DNA of 64,000 nt from Siphonodentalium dalli (taxonomy: Eukaryota > Mollusca > Scaphopoda > Gadilida > Siphonodentaliidae), in contig CP136062.1 in NCBI GenBank assembly GCA_032622095.1, positions 164,818,590 to 164,882,589 of the forward strand, read 5' to 3'. Under the pieces are notes generated by a model. That model did no database searches and was not told where the DNA came from. It worked only from the letters and a program-made list of their open reading frames with translations. The number at the start of each line of letters is the position of its first letter. Within the stretch, counting starts at the first letter, position 1. Below are positions 34,035-46,559 of this stretch, piece by piece. A program made the translations under genes and the position numbers.

Positions 34035-34240
34035 TTAAAGGGGTACTGTACACTAAATTTGGACATTTATAACTTATTTTAATTCAAAATGATTGTGTTG
34101 TTTCCATCGTTCAAAGACCACACAAGTGTATTTTACGGTCATCAATGGCTAAAATTTATTCATTTGTTGCATATATTCTGTTGGGTATAACATGAGATGT
34201 TCCTATAAATGGCCGGATTTGGTGCACAGCGCCCCTTTAA
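34035..34240. mobile_element. TTAA-flanked MITE, 206 bp
   Basis: TTAA-AGGGGTACTGTACAC at the left and GTGCACAGCGCCCCT-TTAA at the right form imperfect TIRs. It lies just 26 bp after the PHD exon stop. No coding capacity. Confidence 0.85.
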
Positions 34241-34515
34241 TATCATATCATGACAAATATAATCTACAACTGTCCACAATTTATAGCAAATTTACAAAAT
34301 GACTCCACTAAATGAGATCTGGGTGGAGCCTTTGGCGAGGTCCTGAGCTAATTTACTGGACAATTTTTGGATGTGAAACTAACAGCTATAAATATTCCCA
34401 GATAAATAATACCCAGTGACATATTTAAGGATATAAAGTTTAATTAATAAAATGAACATCAGTCATAAACTCAACGGTAAAAACATTGGGTATACCAGGC
34501 TCTATTTCTTGTTAA

Positions 34516-34580
34516 ATGGCTGTTGTATATCATCATATGGAATTCCATTATTCCATATGATAATTATATACAACAGCCAT
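34516..34580. repeat. near-perfect hairpin
   Basis: ATGGCTGTTGTATA is inverted as TATACAACAGCCAT, with an inner palindrome ATCATATGGAAT / ATTCCATATGAT. The total is 65 nt. It could be a small foldback MITE remnant (outer 'ttgtta' and 'taacaa'). Confidence 0.75.
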
Positions 34581-34796
34581 GATTGTAGTTTATAACAAAG
34601 AACGCATGCACTGTTCAGGCTATACACATGTTCATTTGTCTTTAATGTTATTAATTTATAGAAAGTTATTACTGTGCTAATTACTGTGCTCTTGTTGTTT
34701 TAATTACTTTTCAGATTGTGCACATTGTATGTTGTTATTTTTTAAGAACAATGCTCAAGTTGCATTTGATTTTGCCTGAATGGTTGCCCATCAGTT

Positions 34797-35017
34797 TTAA
34801 CCAATTCATGACAGGAGCTGCGCTGGTGCACCATTAATGATTCTATACCATGCATTATCTTATATATGCGAGTCTCCCATTGGGAATGCGCTGGCTTACA
34901 AGGTAAATATTGTTAGGCTAATGCATTCGTATATATGCGAGGCGCCATATGGATGACTCGCATATATACAAGAATGCATCATTGGCACAGGGTTTTCGTC
35001 AGTCATAAAAGGGTTAA
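34797..35017. mobile_element. TTAA-type MITE 'tatgcgag' family, copy D
   Basis: TTAA at 34797-34800 and 35014-35017. Inner 'tgcattatcttatatatgcgag' and 'tcgcatatatacaagaatgc' are inverted. It lies outside the 4.8-kb element, so the family moved independently of it. Confidence 0.75.
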
Positions 35018-36217
35018 CTGATCCAGTCACTCAACTATTTATTTATTTATTTTTGTCTACAATCAATATATTCGGCTCACGAGTTTACATGATTCGCAGG
35101 TGAATAAGGTCAAGTAATTACAAATTCTGTGTTCTCAGCTCTCATCACTTCCCGGAATATGTTTTCCAGATTACGCAGGATTATGAGAAAATAAATATAA
35201 ATTACCTCATTTCAAAATTGAGATCGTATCGCCTCAGACCAACTTTTATTTTAATGACCTAAATAAAACTACCAGTGATAGAAAAAATATCTGCCCTACC
35301 AAATAATTTCTATGCAAAGTGTATTAAATCTTAAACCTATTTCATAAGTATACATTACGTGATCATCATTTACTTCTTGTATCTGGTTTGATATGATCTT
35401 CTGTGTATAAATTGATAGCATTTATTACCATGTTTCTTGTTATCATTCAAGGCATAAATTTCTAGGGAATGACTCAAATAGTTTGCTCATTTGCTTTTCT
35501 CATAAACTGTTTATCGTCTTTGGTTTATACAAAAACATATCTTGGTGACTATTGTCTTGTTCTTAAAATAATGTACGGTAGTTTGTACTGTTATAACCTT
35601 GAAGTTTTTGTCTTGATATAATTTGTATTTATACATATTTCTTTGAAATAAAACAATTAAAGATACATTCGTTCTGAATTTTAACTCTTTTCAATTTGGG
35701 CATAAAGTCACCCCACTTCCCCCCATACCATCAGACCAAACTTTGCTTCGAAATGACACTTGCACCCTCATCTTTAGTTTGAACTTTCCTACTGGCACCT
35801 CAACCTTTCCATGAAATTTACGATCTGACACTCCATATGAGCTGATGTTGATCTAATGGTCTAAAATCAACAAGGCGTAAAATTTCCAATTTATGTAGGA
35901 CATGATTTTGAAACTGTTGAAAATGTTAAACACATATTTCTTACTTCGGTCATTGTTTAGGGCTTTAGCGGCATAGAACTGTTAGAATCGAGTTAGCGAC
36001 TCGTTTTTCGGCTCAACTTTACTTCCTTTAGCACGGGTGTAATCCAGATCTGATCTCTTGTCGGATCATTTTGAAATGTGTCATGGCTGTTGACATTACC
36101 ATGGGAACGACCATTTTATGGCCAATCGCCAAAAAAACAATGCCATCACGAATTTTACTCTGTGTATGACTAAACTCTTTTGCACAATCCATCAGCACAG
36201 GCTGCAGGCATTGGAAG
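35018..36217. other. unassigned sequence
   Basis: No gene or repeat was recognised. Several AATAAA words (for example near 35646) occur, but no transcript can be assigned. Confidence 0.45.
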
Positions 36218-37185
36218 TTTAGCAGCATAGCACCGCTAAAATCCAGTTTGAAACTCTTATTTCTTAATTATATCATTATTTAGTGAGTAGTATAGCACCC
36301 CTAGAATTGACTTTGAAACTCTCTATTTTAATATTTTCATTCTTTAGCAGCATAGCACCGCTAGAATTCCGTTTGGAACTCTCTTTTTTAATATTTTCAT
36401 TCCTTAGCAGCGTAGCACCGCTAGAATTCAGTTTGGAACTCTCTTTTTTAATATTTTCATTTCTCAGCAGTTTAGCAGCATAGCACTGCTAGAATTCAGT
36501 TTGAAACTGTCTTTGTTAACATTTTCATTCCTTAGCAGCATAGCACAACTAGAATTCAGTTTGAAACTCTGTCTTTTAAAATTTTCATTCCTTAGCAGCA
36601 TAGCACCGCTAGAATTCAGTTTGAAACTCTTTTTTAATATTTTCATTTCTCAGCAGTTTAGCAGCATAGCACTGCTAGACTTCAGTTTGGTACTCTTTTT
36701 TAATATATTTTTTTTCTTAGCAGTTTAGCAGCAGAGCACTGCTAGAATTCAGTTTGAAACTCTCTTTTTTAATATTTTCATTCCTTAGCAGTTTAGCAGC
36801 ATAGCACCGCTAGACTTCAGTTTGAAACTCTTTTTTTAATATTTTCATTTATTATCAGTTTTGCAGCGTAGCACTGCTAGAATTCAGTTTGAACCATTTA
36901 TTTTTAATGCGTCAGCACTTTAGCAGTCCTAGAGACCTTTTAAACTCCGTTTTCTTTCATTTTTTCATTCGTTAGCAGTTTAGCAACATAGCACCGCTAG
37001 AATTGGTTTTAAAATTCACATGTTATAACTTTTTCATTTATTAGCAGCTTAGCAGTGCTAGAGCCCAGTTTATAACTCCATTTTCTTCATTTGTTTTCAT
37101 TTATTAGCAGTTTAGTATCTTAGCAATGCTAGAATACGGTTTGATACTAGTACTCTTTTTTCTTGATTCAGTTGCACTTAGCAAT
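36218..37185 (+). repeat. ~65-75-bp satellite array, forward
   Basis: About fourteen units of 'tttagcagcatagcaccgct' + 'agaattcagtttgaaactct' + 'tttttaatattttcattcc'. Frames such as 36283-36483 with repeated 'FSLELSFLIFSFLSS' peptides are artefacts. The same array occurs inverted at 47340-47885 and 56990-57365. Confidence 0.9.
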
Positions 37186-37245
37186 TAGCCCCTAGAAATA
37201 TGGGTACCAAACAAAATTTGACCACGTTTCTTGCCATATCTAGTT
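37186..37245 (+). repeat. bridge sequence, forward copy
   Basis: 'gcaattagcccctagaaata' followed by 'ttgaccacgtttcttgccat' is the inverse of 47130-47195. In both places it joins the satellite to the TTTGCGATA array. Confidence 0.75.
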
Positions 37246-37249
37246 TTTT

Positions 37250-38160
37250 GGGACTAATGGGCTTCTGTCAACATTATAAATCAGACATTTCTCTGACCTG
37301 TTGCCTGCACGTGGAGTAAAATTTGTCTGAAATAATCGTCCAAATTTCTTAATTTGTGTGTAAACATTATAAATCAGATATCTTAAACAGGTCTGAGTGA
37401 ACAACCTATCAATCTATAATTGCACGGTCGGGCTAAAATAAACCGATCGGTCATTCACAGAAAGCATGCATGTGTGATGAAGGGGCAAATCTTTGCGAAA
37501 AATCAGAAAACGACTTTGCGAAAAATCACAAACACCTTTGCGATAACTCGCAAACCTTTGTGATAAATCTGAAGCATCTTTACGATAACTCTAAAACTAC
37601 TTGGTGATTATAGTTTACAATTTATCGCAAACATGTTTGAGATTTATCACAGATATATTGTTATGCGTTGACACTAATGGGCTTGAACCGTATAAACATA
37701 ATATATCAGACATCTTAAACAGGTTTTGATGAACCACACATCGATCTACATGTATAATAGCATGGTCGGGCTAAAATAGACTGATTGGTCTTTCACAGCC
37801 AACATGCATGTGGGACACGGGTAGCAAACCAATACTTAGAACAATATTAATTCTGATCTCTTTTTCAGGACACCATATAATTATTTACTGAGAATATTCA
37901 AAATTAAAACAACTTTGCGATAAATCACAAAACAACTTTGCGATAAATCACAAAACAACTTTGGGAGAAATCACAAACACCTTTACGATAACTCACAAAC
38001 CTTTGCGATAAATCTCAAACATCGTTACGATAACTCTCAATTAACTACTTGGTGATTATACTTTGCGATTTATCATATACTTTCCGAGTTATCACAATAG
38101 CCCGACCAGTTAAGATAGACTGATCGTTCTTTCACAGCCAGCATGATTGTATCTGGGATA
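37250..38160 (+). repeat. TTTGCGATA-rich tandem array, second locus
   Basis: Two full units and one partial unit of the ~320-bp repeat described at 1788-3420 ('cagatatcttaaacaggtct' near 37375, 'agacatcttaaacaggtttt' near 37709). More diverged than the copies at 2.7-3.3 kb. Confidence 0.8.
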
Positions 38161-39336
38161 AAGGGAGTCACTCTAAAGTACTAAACTGTTTTATTGTTAT
38201 CATTCAACCACTACTTAAACAAAATTAATTCTGATTTCATTTGCAAGGCACCAAATAATTATTTACTGAGAATATTCAAAACAAACATACATGTATACAG
38301 TTATTCAAACAAATTAGCAGATTCAAATTGTTAAGAAATTTAGAGTTCCCTCTCTCACAACAGTGAGCACTGTGGCAGGAAGACCGCTCAGTCTATTGTA
38401 GCCAGATCAGGCTATTATAGTTAATCTGTGGTTCACTCGGACCTTTCTTTATACCCATGAACTTGTCATGCATGGATATGTTCTAAATGCAACATTGTGC
38501 CACCGGTGGCGACTTCAAAGACACATTATTATGGACAAGTGTTTGAATTTCAAGCATACTTAAAAAGCTCTAATTATTGGTGAGATTCAGACATAGCCGT
38601 ATACACGTGTACATTTTTTACATTAGTTATCAATTAGTTATATATATCCTAATCGTTCTACATTCCACATGCACTCTAAAATGGCGTTTTAAAATATGAC
38701 GCATTATATCTCGTTATGTTGTATAAACATTTTTAATTTGAATGGGAAACTATTGTTTCATTGTAAGACATTTGTGTTTCATGGCCTATCGGCCTTTTGT
38801 GATATAACTGACTGGGATGATCCATTGAGTAAAGAACGGGTGATGATTTAGCACACAGAATACACTTCCAGCATTTAATATGACGTTAGAACTACGTGAC
38901 ATTAATGGATTGGAAACGGAAGGGATCGCTCTTACATGGGGTTTCACCATTCCATCTCCATCCTAATCAGTTGTCAACTTATGGTTATGTGTGAATAATT
39001 ATGTACTATTTTTATCATAATTTTAATAATTTCTTTTGGTATATCATACTTAAATAAAGTTGTCTATATATGATATCGTCGGTTTTATTGCACAAAACCT
39101 GAATTGAATATTGTAATTTCCTAAACTTAACGCGGGTCTTATATCAGGGGTCAGGATTTCTCCGACACTGGGAGCTGTACTTCCAGACAGGGGTGATGTA
39201 GGATCCCGTAAGCTTACCATTGTATATCCCCATGTATAGCCCCCCCCCCCCCCCCCGCTGCCACACCTGGTGCATATATGATCAATAACACCAATAGGAT
39301 AGCCTACGGCGCTTATATGGATAATTATGGCCGACC
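38161..39336. other. unassigned sequence with poly-C
   Basis: No gene was seen. A run of about 18 C lies at 39240-39257. 'ttatttactgagaatattcaaaa' near 38261 repeats 37881-37904. Confidence 0.45.
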
Positions 39337-39340
39337 TATA

Positions 39341-39792
39341 GGTTACAGTGAAGTAATTATTTCCCATAGGCCTCAGTGTTAACATATAATGGCCTGCAGC
39401 CCTGACTATCCACGAATTGTGATAAATGAGTACATGGTCACCGGAATTGGCATCTGCACAAAGTTTCTGCATGAAACAAATCATATCGTCTAGCATGGAA
39501 TGTACCTTTAAATTTGGGATTTATAATCGAGAGTCAGAATTGCATAAAAAAAATATTGACATTTTTTCACCTCACACCAACAAAATTAAATCTAGGAACC
39601 ACGTGCTTTACAATGTGCCAATGTTTTGTTTGGAGTCTGAAATTTCAAGAGGAGTGATTGCATGTATTTTATATGTTTAAATATCGAAACAACTATTAAC
39701 CAACCAGAGCCCAGAATTTTTTTAATTCTCTCCTGCATCTTGGTCCAAAATCCGTTGGAGGGCGCTACCAATCGAATTACTTCACTGTAACC
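39341..39792 (+). repeat. composite B, left long direct repeat
   Basis: 452 bp with perfect 18-bp TIRs. It differs from the right copy at a handful of positions and small A/T-run indels. Confidence 0.9.
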
Positions 39793-40683
39793 TAAAGTGA
39801 CAACAACGTTAATGACATGCCATCTGAAAATGACACAAATCGGCCACTGGACTCTTCACATTTGAAAATAAAATACAAAATCTCTATCCATGACTTTGTT
39901 TTCGTCTTATTAACCCTTTCCTGATCCCACCCCTGTTTACAATTGCAACACAAAATATCTTAAAATGAACACGAAAAATCACCATGTGAGGTCCATGTCG
40001 ATAAAGTAAACGATGGTAGCATATATACCCATCATTGGTGTGAAAGCTGGCCGATTTCTCTCTGTGAAAATATGGACGATGGTTCGCCTGATAAACATGG
40101 ACACGCTGGAGCTTGAATTGTGCGCACTTGACAAATTCTGAGTCCTGGTAAACGAAATTTTGGCAAAAACTGAAGTTATGAGTGCAACAGAATGATTATG
40201 TGCCTACATGTATGTGCATGGAAACAGCCACATCACTCAAACACACCACCGTGTTACACTTTTTGTCGACAAGCCACCTCAAGCAGACTAATTGGCTGCC
40301 ATTTAACCCTGCACTGGTCATGTTTTACATCAAATTTTAGAGACCTGCCACAGATAGCGATGTAGTTTTCTCTCATGGCTAGTCGAAAAGCCTTTATTTC
40401 AGTTGTGTACTGACCCTCGATGTTCAGTGAGTGATTTGTTACCATGACATTCATTACAGGTACACATATGGGTTCATAACGGACAAAAAAGGGAGATTTT
40501 CGAGGTGAAAATTTGAAGCAAAAATTGTCCCAGATGGGTTAATATTGGCTTCTCATTGATTACCACCGACTCAAATAATATAATATGCCACGTGCTACAA
40601 GTTCCCTAATTGTTTGTTGGTCAATGTTTATAGGAAACACACCACTGGGCCCAAATGAGAAAAAGGATCATTTTTGTGCTTTA

Positions 40684-41133
40684 GGTTACAGTGAAGTAAT
40701 TATTTCCCACAGGCCTCAGTGTTAACATATAATGACCTGCAGCCCTGACTATTCACGAATTGTGATAAATGAGTACATGGTCACCGGAATTGGCATCTGC
40801 GCAAAGTTTCTGCATGAAACAAATCATATCGTCTAGCATGGAATGTACCTTTAAATTTGGGATTTATAATCGAGAGTCAGAATTGCATGAAAAAAATATT
40901 GACATTTTCACCTCACACCAACAAAATTAAATCTAGGAACCACGTGCTTTACAATGTGCCAATGTTTTGTTTGGAGTCTGAAATTTCAAGAGGAGTGATT
41001 GCATGTATTTTATATGTTTAAATATCGAAACTACTATTAACCAACCAGAGCCCAGAATGTTTTTAATTCTCTCCTGCATCTTGGTCCAAAATCCGTTGGA
41101 GGGCGCTACCAATCGAATTACTTCACTGTAACC
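40684..41133 (+). repeat. composite B, right long direct repeat
   Basis: 450 bp, same orientation as the left copy, same 18-bp TIRs. It is followed by TATA. Confidence 0.9.
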
Positions 41134-41137
41134 TATA

Positions 41138-41992
41138 GCTATCAACTTAAACATGGATGCATATGGGTGTTCGCTGCGCGATATGATATCCGTGCCTTGT
41201 TGTTTTGCGTACCTGACGGGACTGACCGTAAGTTATGGGTTAACAATGTCGCTTCCGCTCAAGCTACTGACTTGAGGATAGGAACTTTGGTACATGCAGG
41301 TTTATTCTGCACGACAGTGCATGAGCCACCTCATTCTGACTCATGGGGACGGCACGGTCGAGTGCATTCGCAGGCGGTCGGCTTTTAATGTGAACCCGCT
41401 GACGTGGCCTTATTTCCAGGTTCCCCGCGGAAGAGTATAACATTGTGAGGATCTGGTGCAACATGAATTTAAAGGCTTGATAGTTAGACATATTTGGTAG
41501 CTTTAACAGCAGCTTTGATTGTGTGTACGTGACTGTATATTGTCTTGCTATATCAAGTGTTTTAGGAATAATTCGCGCACCAGTATGAGTTGTTTGATAT
41601 GTGGAGGCCACCTCCCGTTCTCGGGTGAATACCGGAATTATCTCATGCGTGGATGCAGAAGAATATAACAATTCCCACGAGCGGCTTTCGTCTCTAGTTC
41701 ATCACTTTGTGTGGGAATTAGTCTGGAGTCCTGAAAATGACTTAACAGATTATACACTAACGTTTTCTATAATCGAACTTAATTAAATCGTACATATCTG
41801 AGCCCATTTGATGACCAAATATCGATTTATAAAAGGAATATTATGCACGTTTGAATCGTTTCAGCCACCATTTAACTGATAGCCTATACAAAGCGTAATG
41901 ATGTCGCTTCTCAAAGCCAGTATATAACAAGAAAACTAAGATGCATGCATCAGGTCGGCCGTGAACTATCTACCATAGAATTGTTGTAGCTA
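41138..41992. other. unassigned sequence ending in a short dispersed motif
   Basis: No gene was recognised; overlapping frames at 41167-41388 and 41264-41671 have no known domain. The motif 'aagatgcatgcatcaggtcg' near 41939 also occurs at 52941, 53185 and, inverted, at 56632, and marks a dispersed repeat. Confidence 0.45.
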
Positions 41993-42655
41993 TCGATTAT
42001 ACATTTTGGAACACCTGTCTGTATGTATGTGTGTATGCATGAATGCATGTGTGTATGTGTTATAGACTCTAACACTGCTCGACTGATCCGACTCGGATTT
42101 GGTATTTAACGTGTCAACTTGACCTCGCTCATAGGCATGTTTCTGGACCTTGACCGATCCGACTAAAAAATTGTGTGTAGGACTACTTCGATCCCGGGAG
42201 CAATATGGACGGGTCCAATTTCACGTGGGACCATGTTCTCGAACGTGCTGATGTAGGCATGTTTCTGGACTATTTGGACGGGTCAAATCTTGATCCCGAC
42301 CTGACTTTGACATTCAAAAAGATCAATTCAAGGTCAAATCTGGTAAAACGGAAGTATTTCAACGAAATATAATACCTACTGTTACTTTTGTCCCAGGAGT
42401 GTTTCGGGTGGGTCAAATTATGACCCTGACCTGATCTTGACATTCAAAATTGTCAATTCAAGGTCAAATCGGGTAAAGCCGGGCGGATTTCGACGGGTAT
42501 TTTTGTCGTGACTTTTGTCCGGGGAGTGTTTTGGACGGGTCAAATCGTGACCCGACATGACGTTCACCTTTAAAATGGTCAATTCAAGGTTAAATCGCGC
42601 AATTCTCCGAAAATCAGAGGGGAACATCCCGGACGAAGTAGGGTCCACCAGCTAC
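41993..42655 (+). mobile_element. non-autonomous Helitron-like element, family II, plus strand
   Basis: A|TCGATTATACATTTTGGAAC at the 5' end runs into (TATG)n/(TGTG) tracts. The 3' end is CCCGGAC-GAA-GTAGGG + TCCACCAG + CTAC|T, one base off the CTAG terminus. The core is a ~125-bp degenerate repeat with 'gacgggtcaaat(c)gtgaccc' and 'ttcaaggtcaaatc'. Inverted relative to the better-preserved copy at 54624-55349. Confidence 0.8.
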
Positions 42656-44207
42656 TATTATATATTTCTAGATTTAGTTACAAACTAAATACCTGTATAT
42701 TGTACAAAGAAATGTTTGACAAATATATCTGTATCAATATTACCATACGGGTCATTAAAATAGATACGACGAAACAAATTTTGAAGGGTGCATGGTATCA
42801 GGTAAATTTTTATATTTCAAATGATGACAGGAATGCGGAAAGTTGAAGTACCTACGTAATACTGACTATCCGAATGAAGAGATATACATGTATATAAAAA
42901 CCAAAATAGAAGATGACTGCTGGCGACCATGTTTTCCAAAAAAATTCAAAGCATTCGATAGCTCCCATCTAGTTGTCAGCCCGAAGATCAATATAAAGTG
43001 TGGTGACTATCAGATGAGGGATATGACTGTACAGTTGCTAAACAATTCAGTCACGCAAAAGAGGATCAAACAGTAAGATACCAAATTGCTGCCTGTGGTA
43101 ATGTTTTTTAACGAAATTCGGGAAAATTAGATTACTCTCACCCTGGTTATCCAGAAGATCATTGTGGAATCTGGTGACGATCGGACAAGGGGTGTCGTCT
43201 GTAGGATCAACCAAATTATTTAGCCATAAAAATAGTAAAATTCCAGATCACCGCTGGCAGTGATGTCTTCACAAGGACAGCTTGAGAACAAAACATGGCT
43301 CACATCTAGCGGTGACCCAAACTATCCACGTGAGAAAAAGTTCTCCAATAAAAGCTGGCTGCAGGGTGCGCCAATTGATTCAAATTCGAAATTTAACAGG
43401 GTGTACTGCTTGTGGCCATGTTTTCCCCGCATATTTGATAGACTTATGGACAAAACCACTGAATCCGTTGAATCAATATACATGTATACATGGATTAATT
43501 TATATGCATTGTTATACACAGTACTGGTATATAAAGGTACTGAAAATAACAATATTACTAGTATACACACAATAAACCATATATCATGGCTATCGGTTAT
43601 AATATCCGAATATGACAGCTGATAACTTGGTGTGAATTGAAGAGTGTTGGTGTCTCAAGCATATCTAACCCTCCACGTTAGAAACATGCCATTAAATGTC
43701 ATAAGTATAATCTAGCTTGAGGACAGAAGTTATCCATAAAACCCCCCTTAATTCAACCAGGTCCTCGCGCGATGTATGGTCGATCACATGATGATCTAGG
43801 GGGGATTAGAATTGTTGTATAAAAACAGCACTGCATGTAAATATAAAATAAAATAGTGCTACATCTTATTACAGATTATTGCCATATATAATCAGTGACT
43901 ATACAGACAGTCTGACAAAATAAAGTTTCAGTGACACTCTATCCGAAGAGGGGAATAATTCCATCTGTTACAGTCAATGGAGCAATTATGAATCTGGAAA
44001 GGTGAAATTTCTAACTAATACTAGATATCGACATGACGCGATAACATATAACGTAAATGTAATATGGCCGCTGGCGACCATTTTTTCCTATAAAATAAAA
44101 AAAAATATTTGATAGCTCTCATCTGATAGATCAATATCAAGATAAATATCAAGTTTAGTGATGATCGGATGAGTGAAGTGGACTGTGCTAAACGGTTTAG
44201 TAATGCT
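42656..44207. other. unassigned, with diverged repeats of a 'ggcgaccatgttttcc' unit
   Basis: Phrases like 'gctggcgaccatgttttcc' followed by 'gatagctcccatctagttg' and 'gtgactatcagatgag' occur near 42920, 43412 and 44075, suggesting an old dispersed or tandem repeat. Frames here (42843-43076, 43260-43622) carry no recognisable domain. Confidence 0.5.
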
Positions 44208-44545
44208 TAAAAAGATTTTTACCTTAATATTTTTATGTTCACTTTATAAACTTCACTGAGTCATCTTTGTCATGTATTGAGTTTGATATCTGTTGTTAAC
44301 AGTTTATAAATCATGTATGTCTCATGTTTGTTATTTTAATTTATGTGTTTATTATCATTAAATAAAGTTGCATTCCTTAAAAAGATTCTTACCTCAATGT
44401 TTTTATGTTCACTTTATAAACTCCACTGAGTCATCTTTGTCATGTATTGAATTTGATATCTTTTGTTTATAGTTTATAAATTATGTATGTCTCGTGTTCG
44501 TTATTATATTATATACACTTTATAGTGTGTTTCAGAACGAAAACA
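44208..44545. repeat. 172-bp tandem duplication
   Basis: 'ttttatgttcactttataaa' and 'ccactgagtcatctttgtca' recur at about 44232 and 44402 with ~90% identity. The first copy ends in 'aataaagttgcattcctt', possibly a polyadenylation-type end. Confidence 0.8.
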
Positions 44546-45465
44546 AAATGAATAAAATCAACAAATTTGTAAATTTAAAAACAATTCAAACGTTGTTGTA
44601 TTCCATGTCCCAGCCCGGACATATACACCAAATTTCAATAATATTCATTGAGAAACAACGGACCAAACGCCATATAACACCCCGTATGCATCTTTTATTC
44701 CGAGTTGGCCTTTTATTCCGAGTTGGCACTCGCCGATTGGGGCGAGTTAGCCATGAGGCGAGCGAACCGATTCCGACACCTTTTCTATTTGCAGCAGGTT
44801 AAGTTTACGCGTAATTTAATTCACAAAGTTCCCCAATTGGTATCGTAAATAGAGCGACCTTATTTGACAGAGAATGCCTCTGTTATTGATTATAAAGTTG
44901 CTATACATTAAAAACGACAATTCACATGCTCGTTCAAGCGCAGTAGTCTATTTTCCCCATGTTGAAGGACATCCACAAATACTAAATAACGCTAACTTAC
45001 TGCCGAATGTTTTACACGACAACTGTTAACATATTTGGGCTGAATTCATCTGACGCGGTATTATTCCTCAAAATAAACAACAAAACCATCGTTACTTGGA
45101 AATGTAGTTTGGGCTAACATTTACATAAATCCTCCATATCATTATTCCGACACACACGTCAGATGAAAAAGTCACATGAAGTAACCGGCCAAATTGGCCG
45201 AAATAAAAGGCACTCTCAAATTAATTTGTTGTACTAGTTTTCAAGCTAAAACCGATGGGTAACTTTGTGAATTTTCGCGATGCTTGCAAAACCTCGACAA
45301 AAAGCGAACAAATAAGGATATAATTATATAGTTCAAACACATATCATTTGAACAACAATTTCATATTATAACATTTGACTGGTCAATGGAATATAAAGCT
45401 TGTCATCTCTCTGTTTTGGGCGTCGTTATTATCTTAGGTGAGAGTGGACTCGTCCCAGCCCACAC
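44546..45465. other. unassigned sequence
   Basis: A short doublet 'ccttttattccgagttggc' lies at 44693-44727. No gene was recognised. Confidence 0.45.
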
Positions 45466-46559
45466 TCTTAAAACATAGGTACCCTGGTGTTCTTACGTAT
45501 GTACTAGTATTTGTCCCAGGGGGAGTACCTAATAGTTGGTACTCTAGAGTACCTACCAAATATTTAAGTATTCTGGAGTACCTATATATAGGTTCTCTGG
45601 AGTACCTATATATTTACGTTCTGTGGAGTACCAATATTTAGGTTATGTGGGGTACCTATATCTAGGTTATGTGGAGTACCTTTCCGGGCATTATGCATCT
45701 AATACCCACCCCGTCTTTATGTCACCGATGACATGACGCACACGATATGAAGTGCCAAGAAATACACGCACACATGCTTTCTTTACACGCCCATTATATT
45801 ATCGGAAGTACCAACTATCAAGGCAGCTACTCTGAAGTATTTAGGTACTATGCATAGTACCTAGCAATTTGGTACTTCAGAGAACCAAACATAGATGTAC
45901 TATTTGGAGAACCTGCCCAGATACCAATGCACTCGAAATTACGAAAAATGGCCGACGGCAAATTTAACAATGTGGCATGTTCGATTCCAAATAATGCTAT
46001 GGCGTTTAAACATCGAATTAAGTACAAAACCACGATCGAGTTTCTTCGAAATCATGTTATCAGTTACTTTAAACATATTTTATTCGTATATAAATATACA
46101 AAAGGGATCGGGGCACAAGTTATTTCAACTTAGGTAGTCCCTCTCCCGTACAAAATTGACAATACATTGTTATAAGATGACAAAAAGGCGATAACAGAAA
46201 CGTTTGTACATGGTGAGAAAACAATTTGAATTTGCATTATGTCGAATAAAATCGTTCATCGTATGTTTATGGATTACCAATTAGAACGAGCATAAATATG
46301 TGCATATCTATATCTATTGTGATATTTAAGGAAGATGTAAATATAGATGTTATCAGTTACATGGACTCACTTGCATAGTGCAAAATGAAATAATCCGAAT
46401 TATACATGTATTACTGTTATTAGTATAGAACCTTGATCGTGTTTTTGTACTTAATTCCAGGTTTAATATCTCGATTTCAGGATTTCCCTGAACTGTTCCC
46501 TGAATTGGTCTGAATGTCTAAAATAATCGACCAAATTTCTTAACTTGTGTGCAATAATA
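45466..46559. repeat. GTACC palindrome block and linker, copy 2
   Basis: GGTACTCTAGAGTACC near 45537 and several related 'tctggagtacc' half-palindromes. Then the same linker as 1220-1660, with about 300 extra bases at 46045-46360. The order and orientation relative to the following TTTGCGATA array match 1060-3420. Confidence 0.8.

Larger units (their letters stand above)
39341..41133. mobile_element. composite element B: TIR-bearing long direct repeats, TATA target duplication
   Basis: Direct repeats of 452 bp (39341-39792) and 450 bp (40684-41133) flank an 891-bp core. Each repeat begins GGTTACAGTGAAGTAATT and ends with its perfect 18-bp inverse. TATA flanks the whole unit (39337-39340, 41134-41137). 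The bases at the inner junctions (TAAA and TTTA) differ from TATA, so this is not simply two independent insertions beside each other. The core has no recognisable protein. Offsets 20 (TTTCCCAT) and 33 (CAGTGTTAAC) are shared with element A. Confidence 0.8.

Noticed and set aside
36283-36728. Repeated 'FLSSIAPLEFSLELSFLIFS' peptides as a membrane-protein gene
   Set aside because: Direct translation of a ~70-bp satellite whose units vary in length and break the frame.
3951-39257. Poly-C runs (3951, 12240, 18010, 28695, 31798, 39240) as functional sites
   Set aside because: Simple homopolymers, length probably variable between alleles and reads; no shared context.
39341-41133. Ordinary LTR retrotransposon
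   Set aside because: The direct repeats lack TG..CA ends, carry 18-bp TIRs, and the core shows neither a clear primer-binding site nor coding sequence. A TRIM-like origin cannot be fully excluded.
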